A stretch of DNA of 64,000 bases from Lachnospiraceae bacterium (GTDB taxonomy: Bacteria > Bacillota > Clostridia > Lachnospirales > Lachnospiraceae), in contig CAJTIR010000008.1 in the NCBI GenBank assembly GCA_910576385.1, positions 1 through 64,000 on the forward strand, read 5' to 3'. The notes under the pieces were generated by a model. The model did no database searches, was not told where the DNA came from, and was given only the letters and a program-made list of their open reading frames with translations. Shown here piece by piece: positions 7,522-14,900 of the stretch. The translations under genes were made by a program, and so were the position numbers. Position 1 is the stretch's first letter. Each line of letters begins with the position of its first letter.

Positions 7522-8334
7522 TTAGATATATGGTATTACAAACTCACCATATTCCTTATATTTATAAAAGTACGAATTAAAGTAATTGATTACCCAATTA
7601 ATTTTTTGCTTTACCCTGTCAGATGCATTAGCATATAATACAACATTTTCACTAAGAATATCAAAAATAGCAGGAATTAATTTTAAATTCGGAGCTGCAA
7701 TGATAAAATCTACAAACCACAGTCCATCAAAATCTTTTTTTATCATAACATATAAGTTTAATTCCTTTCTCTTGCATTCTTCATATTTTTTTACCACTTT
7801 ATTAGATAGAATAACACGAGGGTAATTTGCTAAACTATTTTCTATATTGTATGCGTCAACTAAACCTGTTCCCCAGACCACTGAATTATCAATGTATAAT
7901 TCTCCTATTGTTATTCCACCTCTAAGCCAAAAATCAAACTGCAATAAAGCACAAAACTGGATTGATGACACTAAATTGATAATACTAATAATTTGTGTAC
8001 TCAACTTTTCTTCATTAACTTTCTGGGCTATTACAACATTATCCGAAAAAATTTTAATGTCAAATTCGTTAATTGAATTTATATCACTAATATAATTTGC
8101 TGTTCTTTGTGTTCCTGACAACAAAAATTTTAATATCTGCAAAGATTCAAAACTACTGTCATTATTCATCTTTTCTTTTATTCCTAAAAAATCTATATAT
8201 GCAATAATATAATTATCAAATTTTTTTTCTTTTCCTTCCTCTTCTAAAATTTTATAAAATTCTTCCACGTCTTTTCCATTAGCGACACCTCCTATAACTA
8301 TTTTAGGCATCGCCCTAGATTCTTTTTCAGTCAT
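7522..8334 (-). CDS. Class III nucleotide-cyclase-like protein (AT-rich cargo)
   Basis: A 270-residue soluble protein with ATG at 8334 behind GGAGGAAAAT. Its core follows the layout of class III adenylate/guanylate cyclase domains: AYIDFLG (Asp48, position of the first metal ligand), KIFSDNVVIA (Asp98, second ligand), RGGITIGELY (residues 138-147, the RIGIHxGE-like strand) and WGTGLVDAYNIENS before YPRVILS (the GxxVNxAARLE and ILVS elements). The usual transition-state Asn and Arg are not evident, so activity may differ or be lost. The gene is far more AT-rich than its neighbours and sits alone between two terminators, which points to recent acquisition. Similar solitary proteins occur in defence islands; the function here is an inference. 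Confidence 0.5.
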   Translation of the reverse strand: MTEKESRAMPKIVIGGVANGKDVEEFYKILEEEGKEKKFDNYIIAYIDFLGIKEKMNNDSSFESLQILKFLLSGTQRTANYISDINSINEFDIKIFSDNVVIAQKVNEEKLSTQIISIINLVSSIQFCALLQFDFWLRGGITIGELYIDNSVVWGTGLVDAYNIENSLANYPRVILSNKVVKKYEECKRKELNLYVMIKKDFDGLWFVDFIIAAPNLKLIPAIFDILSENVVLYANASDRVKQKINWVINYFNSYFYKYKEYGEFVIPYI

Positions 8335-8529
8335 ATTTTCCTCCATACACTTTAATAATTTGTTTCAAAACACTTTAGAAAATAAACAAAACTTCTCAAT
8401 TCTAAAATCTATAACCTCTATACTAAATCTCAATCTATAAATCTCATTATACTCTTAAACTATATTTTTTCAAGTTATCTGGCAATTATAAAACCCTGCT
8501 TCATAGAATTATGCTATTATTCGACTATG

Positions 8530-8569
8530 TAAAAGACGGCATCAGCACTCACGCCGACACCGCCTTTTT
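8530..8569 (-). terminator. Intrinsic terminator after the 109-aa gene
   Basis: A 12-bp stem (8535-8546 with 8553-8564, including G-T wobbles) and a six-base loop are followed by TTTT on the minus strand. A T-run also follows on the plus strand, so it could act in both directions. It isolates the AT-rich cargo gene from the ICE genes upstream. The 200 bp between it and the cyclase-like start are AT-rich with no other feature seen. Confidence 0.8.
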
Positions 8570-8582
8570 CTCGGTCAGTCCG

Positions 8583-8912
8583 TTATAAAATCCCTGCCTT
8601 TTTCAGATACCCCACGCTGTCATAACAGCCACGGAAATAGACCGACTGCATCTCCATGTCCGTAAGTTTGTTTCTAAGCTCCATTACTTCAATCAACGCT
8701 GCACATTCTTTCTCGGTCAGTTCCGCCGATGTTTCCGTATCAAACACGCCCAAGACTTTCGGATATTTCCCATAAAGGTTCTCAATCTCGGCTCTCACGG
8801 CACGGTATTCATCGTTTTCTCTGGACAGCTTTGCGATGACAGAGCCGAGATATTCATTAAAAACATTGTCATGAACATCTACAAAAGTTTCAAATCTGAA
8901 CGCATCAGACAT
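8583..8912 (-). CDS. Small helical ICE protein, unknown function
   Basis: A 109-residue, mostly helical acidic protein with a good start (GGAGGTGAGGAAGA before ATG 8912). The C-terminal half, LTEKECAALIEVMELRNKL then YFRGCYDSVGYLKKAG, resembles the end of the 111-residue protein at 39714-40049 (LTEKQRKVCQHLIDCRDKQ then YIAGLMDAFHIM). Both recall the small DUF6664/DUF6809-type proteins of gut Firmicutes elements, but I am not sure of the family. It follows the giant gene and ends at a terminator. Confidence 0.6.
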   Translation of the reverse strand: MSDAFRFETFVDVHDNVFNEYLGSVIAKLSRENDEYRAVRAEIENLYGKYPKVLGVFDTETSAELTEKECAALIEVMELRNKLTDMEMQSVYFRGCYDSVGYLKKAGIL

Positions 8913-8990
8913 TCTTCCTCACCTCCAACTTTTCTCATTGTCCTTTATTATACTGCCCAGAAATACTCAATACAAATGTGCAAACGGGAT

Positions 8991-11900
8991 TTACCGCTCC
9001 CTGTCCGCACTTTTTTTCTCTGGCTGCTCATCGTTCTGCTCTGGCTCATCGTCAATCACGGCATTGTCCTTTTCATTCAGATTCAGTTCGATATTGAGGG
9101 CGTTCAGCCGCTCCGTTTTTTCTTTCAGCTCATTTTCAAAAGCAAACGGCTTCTTCACTTCCTCTTTTGCGGTTTCAAGCTGTGCGATGGTTTCCTCCTT
9201 TCTGGTCTTGGCGGCTTCCAATCGGGCGGGGAGCTTGGCAATCTCATTTTCAATTCTGGTCAGATTGCCGAGGGCATCCGCTCCTAAATCCACTTTGTAT
9301 TTCCTCATTCCGCAGAGGTTCAGACAATAGTGTGCATTGACAGTATCATAGAAAACCTCCATCTGAAAGCCACGGTAACTGCCGATTTTTATCGGCTGTG
9401 ACAGCGGATTTTCCTTGCAGATGGCAAGGAGCATCCCGCCTGCGTCCGCTTTTTCTTTGTAGGTCACGCCGTTTAATGTCATCGGGCAGAACTTATCCTC
9501 GCCCTGTGGCTTATGCTGATTGGCAATCTCCGCATCATTCCCATAGGCTGTAATGCGTTCCTCATAGTCTTTAATCGTCTGCGGATAGTGCTTCAGTATC
9601 CTGTCCTCAAGGTCGTAATGCTCGGAAAGATAGCTCTGCTTCAAGACTTTCAGCTTCGCCACCTGCATATCCAAATCCATTTTTTCCTTGAAACGCTCAT
9701 CTCCTGTGGCAAGCATTTTCACCTCCGCAAAGGAAAGAGCCACTTCGTCCACGTCCTCGGCAGAGCGGACAGGACTTTTACTCGTCATTATCTGACTGAT
9801 AAATTTCTGTTTCCCCTCCACAAGCTGATAGAGATAAGCATCAAAGGTCTGTTCCGTCACATAGCGGTAAACCTCCACCTCTGGGAACATATTGCCCTGC
9901 CTTTCCAGACGACCTTGACGCTGTTCCAAGCACGACGGCTTCCACGGGCAGTCGAGGTTATGGATAGCAATCAGTCTGTCCTGCACGTTTGTACCTGCGC
10001 CCATCTTCTGGGTAGAGCCAAACAATACACGCACCTCGCCGCTCCTTACCTTTGCGAACAGCTCCTTTTTCTGTGCGTCGGTATTCGCTTCATGGATGAA
10101 ACGCACCTGCTCCGCAGGGATGCCACGCCGTATCAATTTTTCCCTCATGTCATCGTAGACGTTGAACATACCGTCGTTTTTCGGTGTGCTGAGGTCGCAG
10201 AACAAGAGCTGTGCCGCCTTTGTGTCGGCGTGTTCCTCCCAGATGCGGTACATATTGTCCACGCAGGCGTTGACTTTGCTGTTCGGGTCGTCTGGCAGCA
10301 TCGGGTCAATCAGCCGCTGGTCTAGGGCAAGCTGCCGCCCGTCGTTTGTCACTTTGAGCATATTATCTGTTTGTGGTTTTACCAGTCTTGCACGGATTTT
10401 CTCTGCCCGCTTCGCAAGCCCCGCCACCATTTCGCTCTGAATTTCACTCGGTTTGGTCTTGATGTTGTGGTAATTGACCTTTGGCACGGGCAGCTTTAGC
10501 ATATCGGCGGTCTGGATGTCCGCAACCTCTCGGAACATCTGCATCAGCTCTGGCAGGTTATAGAACTTCGCAAACCTCGTCTTGGCTCGGTAGTTTGTCC
10601 CCTCTGGGGAAAGTTCCAGAGCCGTGACCGTTTCGCCAAACGTGGACGCCCAACTGTCAAAATGCTGCAATCCATTCCTCGCAAGGGTGTCATACTGCAA
10701 ATACCTCTGCACGGAATACATCTCTACCATTGAGTTTGAAATAGGCGTTCCCGTTGCGAAAATTACGCCACGGTTTCCCGTGATTTCATCCAGATAGCGG
10801 CACTTCATAAAGAGGTCGGAGCTTTTCTGGGCTTCGGTCTGGGCGATGCCGCCGACGTTCCGCATCTTTGTAAACAGGTAAAGATTTTTGTAAAAATGAC
10901 TTTCGTCTATAAAGAGCCTGTCTATGCCCAGTTCCTCGAAGTTTATCACGCTGTCTTTCCGTTTGGTGTCGTTTAATTTATCGAGCTTTCCCTTAATCGC
11001 TTTCCTCGTTTTCATGAGCTGCTTGACCGTGAACTGCTCCCCGTGGGATGCCTGCACGTCGTCAATGCCACGCTCAATATCGTCAAGCTGGCGCATGAGC
11101 TGTTCCCTCTGGCGTTCCTCGCTGATGGGGATTTTCTCGAACTGACTATGCCCGATAATCACCGCATCATACGCCCCCGTCGCAATCCTGCCGCAGAACT
11201 TCTTGCGGTTTCCCGTTTCAAAATCCCGCTTGGTAGTCACAAGGATATTTGCACTTGGGTAGAGCCTTAAATACTCCGACGCCCACTGCCCGACAAGGTG
11301 GTTCGGGACGACAAACATGGATTTCTGGCATAAGCCGAGCCGCTTGCTTTCCTGTGCGGCGGCGACCATCTCAAAAGTCTTGCCCGCCCCTACTTTGTGT
11401 GCAAGGAGCGTGTTGCCGCCGTAGAGGATATGGGCAATCGCATTGACTTGGTGGGGTCTTAGCTGGATTTCTGGGCTGATGCCGCCGAACGTGATATGGC
11501 TTCCGTCGTATTCACGGGGACGGATGGAATTAAAAGTGTCGTTGTAGTAGCGTACAAGCCTGTTCCTCCGCTCTGGGTCTTTCCAAATCCAGTCCTGAAA
11601 CGCCTGCTTTATCACCTCCTGCTTTGCCTGCGCCGCCGTGGTTTCCTTATGGTTCAGCACCGCTTTTTTATTGTTGTGTTCATCATAAATATAATCAAAG
11701 ATACGGGTGTCACGGAGATTTAAAGTGTCCTCCATGATGCGGTATGCGCTCGCCCGCTTCGTGCCGTAAGTGCTGTCCGCCTTGACATTCCCAATGTCGG
11801 AACTCTTATTCTCGATGAACCAGTCGCCGTTATACGCTGTGTAGCGCACTTGCAGCCTGCCCGCCGCATAGCTTGACGGCGTTAAAAGCTCCATCATAAA

Positions 11901-14900
11901 CTGCTGTATATCCTCCTGCGGTATCCACGTCGTACCCAGACGGACGGAGATTTCGCTTGCGGGCAAATCCTTTGGGATGACCTTTTCCAGAGCCGACACA
12001 TTGACTGCAAGCTCTGGGTCTGACTTTGCCGCTATCTCTGCGATTTTCAGTTTCTCTCGCACATTCCCCGACAAATACTCGTCTGCGGTCACATACCTTA
12101 CAGGCTCGGAAGATGGCACTTTGTAGATAACGCCCTGTAATTCCTTAATGATTTCTTCCTCTGACCTGCAAGTGAGCCGTGCCATATATTCAAAATCGAC
12201 ACGGGCTTTTTCCCCGATAGAGAGGGCAAGGGCTTCGCTGGCGGTTTCCACAAAGGTCACTTCTCGGTGGGGCTTTATTGTCCGCTTCGTGAACATATCC
12301 GCCTTGCGTTTGAATTTCCCCTCATCGTCAAGCACTTCAAGGGAGCATAACAGGAAGTAGCTTTCATCTGCCGCAAAAGCGAGGTAGTTCCCCCTGCTGT
12401 TGATTAAGCCGTACTTTTTGGTAAAGGCATCATATAATCGGTTTAGGTTTTCCTGCTCGGTCTGTATCATTTCCTCTGGGCAGTCGTCGGTCTGGTACTG
12501 GATGAGTTTCCTCACGCAGTCACGGATTTCCAGCAGCCCCCTGATGCGGTTCTCCGCCGTCATGGACACGTTGGCGGGGGTCATTTCGTTATTCTCTCGG
12601 AAGTAAACCTTTCCACCAACAAGGGCAAAAGAGAAGTTCCGCACGTTCGGGTCGGCGGGGATAGATTTCTCATTCTCATCGGATATTTCGTCAATCCCAA
12701 CATCCTGCTCCGTGATTTCGCCGTCTATCCGCTGCATGGCTTCATGGAGAAGCCCCGCAAGCGGCATATCTGGGTAGGCTTTGCAGGCACTGTCCATGCC
12801 GAACCTCGTGCTTTCCATCCTCATCTCGCCAAGCACCATCTCTGGGTGGGATACAAAATAGCTGTTCATCGTGACGCCGTTTTCATCCGTGTCAAGATTT
12901 ATCCACTCTGGCTCAATATCTATGATACGGTCACGCTTCTGTAAAATAAGGATGTCGCTCGTGACCTCCGTGCCTGCGTTTGCCCGAAACGTGTTGTCTG
13001 ACAGGCGGACAGCACCTAAAAGCTCGGCTCTCTGTGCGATATACTTCCGCACTTCTGGGCTTGCCTTGTCCATCGTCCCCTTAGAGGTGATGAACATTAC
13101 AACGCCGCCTGCCCGCACTTTATCCAGAGCCTTTGCAATAAAATAATCATGGATTAAGAACTTCTGGGCATTGTAACGGCTGTCATTGACTTTAAACTCC
13201 CCGAACGGGATATTGCCAAGCACCACGTCAAAGTGGCTGTCTGGGAGCTTTGTGTCCTCAAATCCCTCAATGGCGATACTGGCTTTCTGGTAGAGCTGCT
13301 TCGCAATCCTGCCCGATATAGGGTCAATTTCAATGCCGTGCAGTTTTGATTTCTCCATGTTTTCGGGCAGAAGTCCTAAAAAATTGCCCGTGCCGCAGGA
13401 CGGCTCCAAGATGTTCCCCTGCGAAAATCCCAGACGGTCAAGTGCTTCATACATCGCTTTAATAACAACAGGGGGCGTATAAAAAGCGGTCAGCGTGGAT
13501 TCCATAGCGGCATGGTATTCCTCGTCGGAAAGTTCCGCTTTCAGCTCCTTGTATTCGTTTGCCCATGCCGCATTTTTTTCGTCAAACGCCATAGACAGAC
13601 CGCCCCATCCCACATACTTTGCAAGGGTTTCCTGTTCTTCGGGTGTAGCCAGGCGGTTTTCTATCTGAAGGTCGTGGAGCAGACGGATTGCTGCCATATT
13701 GTTTTGGAACTTCTCTTTCGCACCGCCAACGCCTAACGCATCGTTGGCAATGCGGTAGTTGCGGCGTTCAGCGGAGAGGGCAGGGGCGGACGGTTTCGCC
13801 GTAACGGGTGTTTCCCTCGGTTTCCCATGCTCTGGCTCGTCAAAGCGTATCTTCTCCACCACAATGTCATAGGGAAGCCCGTTCTCCACGGCAGGGTACT
13901 CCGCCACGGTTTCCGTAGTCGTCTTTACGGGAGATTCTATCTTTTCTTCGGGCTGTGGTTCTTTTTCTGCCTGCTCCAAGAGCCTGCGGACATAGCTCAC
14001 TTTCTCCACACGGTTTATCGGGAAGCCCATGTTGTTCTGAAATGTGATGTCACGCATGGAAACATCGCCGCTGATTTTCCCGACGCTCTCGATAAGATAA
14101 CGGCGGTTGTCAATCATAAGCTCTTTGCCGATAAGGTCAGAATTATCCTGCTTTTCATCCGTCCCAGACGGGGCAGGCTCTGATTTCTGCTGTTCCTCAC
14201 GCTCCGCATCTTTCGCTGCAAATAGCTCCGTGATATGCTCCGCACTGTTTAAGGTGTCGGCGTATTCCTGTGCTTCTTCCTCGGTTTCAAAGGTCTGGTA
14301 GATGCCGCCTACGTCGTAATATCGGTCGGTACTGTCCTCTGGGGCTTCATTATTCCGTATGATAAATGGGTCAGCAAAAGCATCGGAAGTCTGCTCTACC
14401 GTGTAATGGGGCTTCTGTTCTGTTTCATCAGAGATGATGTCTGGGCTTGGGTTTTCAGCCGCCTTTTTGTTTTCCTCCCGATAGAACGGCTCAAGCTGTT
14501 CCTCCGTCAAGGACACTAAATCGTGGTAGTACAGATTAGAAAGTGCGTTCTGGATAAGGTCTGCAAGGTCATTATACTGCGTATATTCTGCAAGAACGCC
14601 GTCCACATACGTTTCCATGCGGTACTGCAAGAGGTTGGCGGATGCCTGTATCCCGTGCAAGCCGTCCTCGGTATTCTGAAAGGCAATCTTGACGTTGGAT
14701 AAATCCGTATAGTCCACTTCGGCATCGCCGCCAAACTCCGCATCGCAGTATGCGTCGATACAGCCTTTCGCCTGTTCCAGAAGTTCTTCCTCGGCAGGCT
14801 CTTTCCTCCTGTGAAACCAGTCATCCTCGGTAGCCATTATCTCGCCAAGCCGCTTTTCATCCTCTGGGGACAGCTCGGTGTTTCGCTCTAAGAACGGGAT

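Noticed and set aside
9513-10325. Plus-strand open frames across the giant gene (for example 9513-10325, 16217-16549)
   Set aside because: They are antisense shadows of a GC-biased coding strand, with no ribosome binding sites or recognisable domains.
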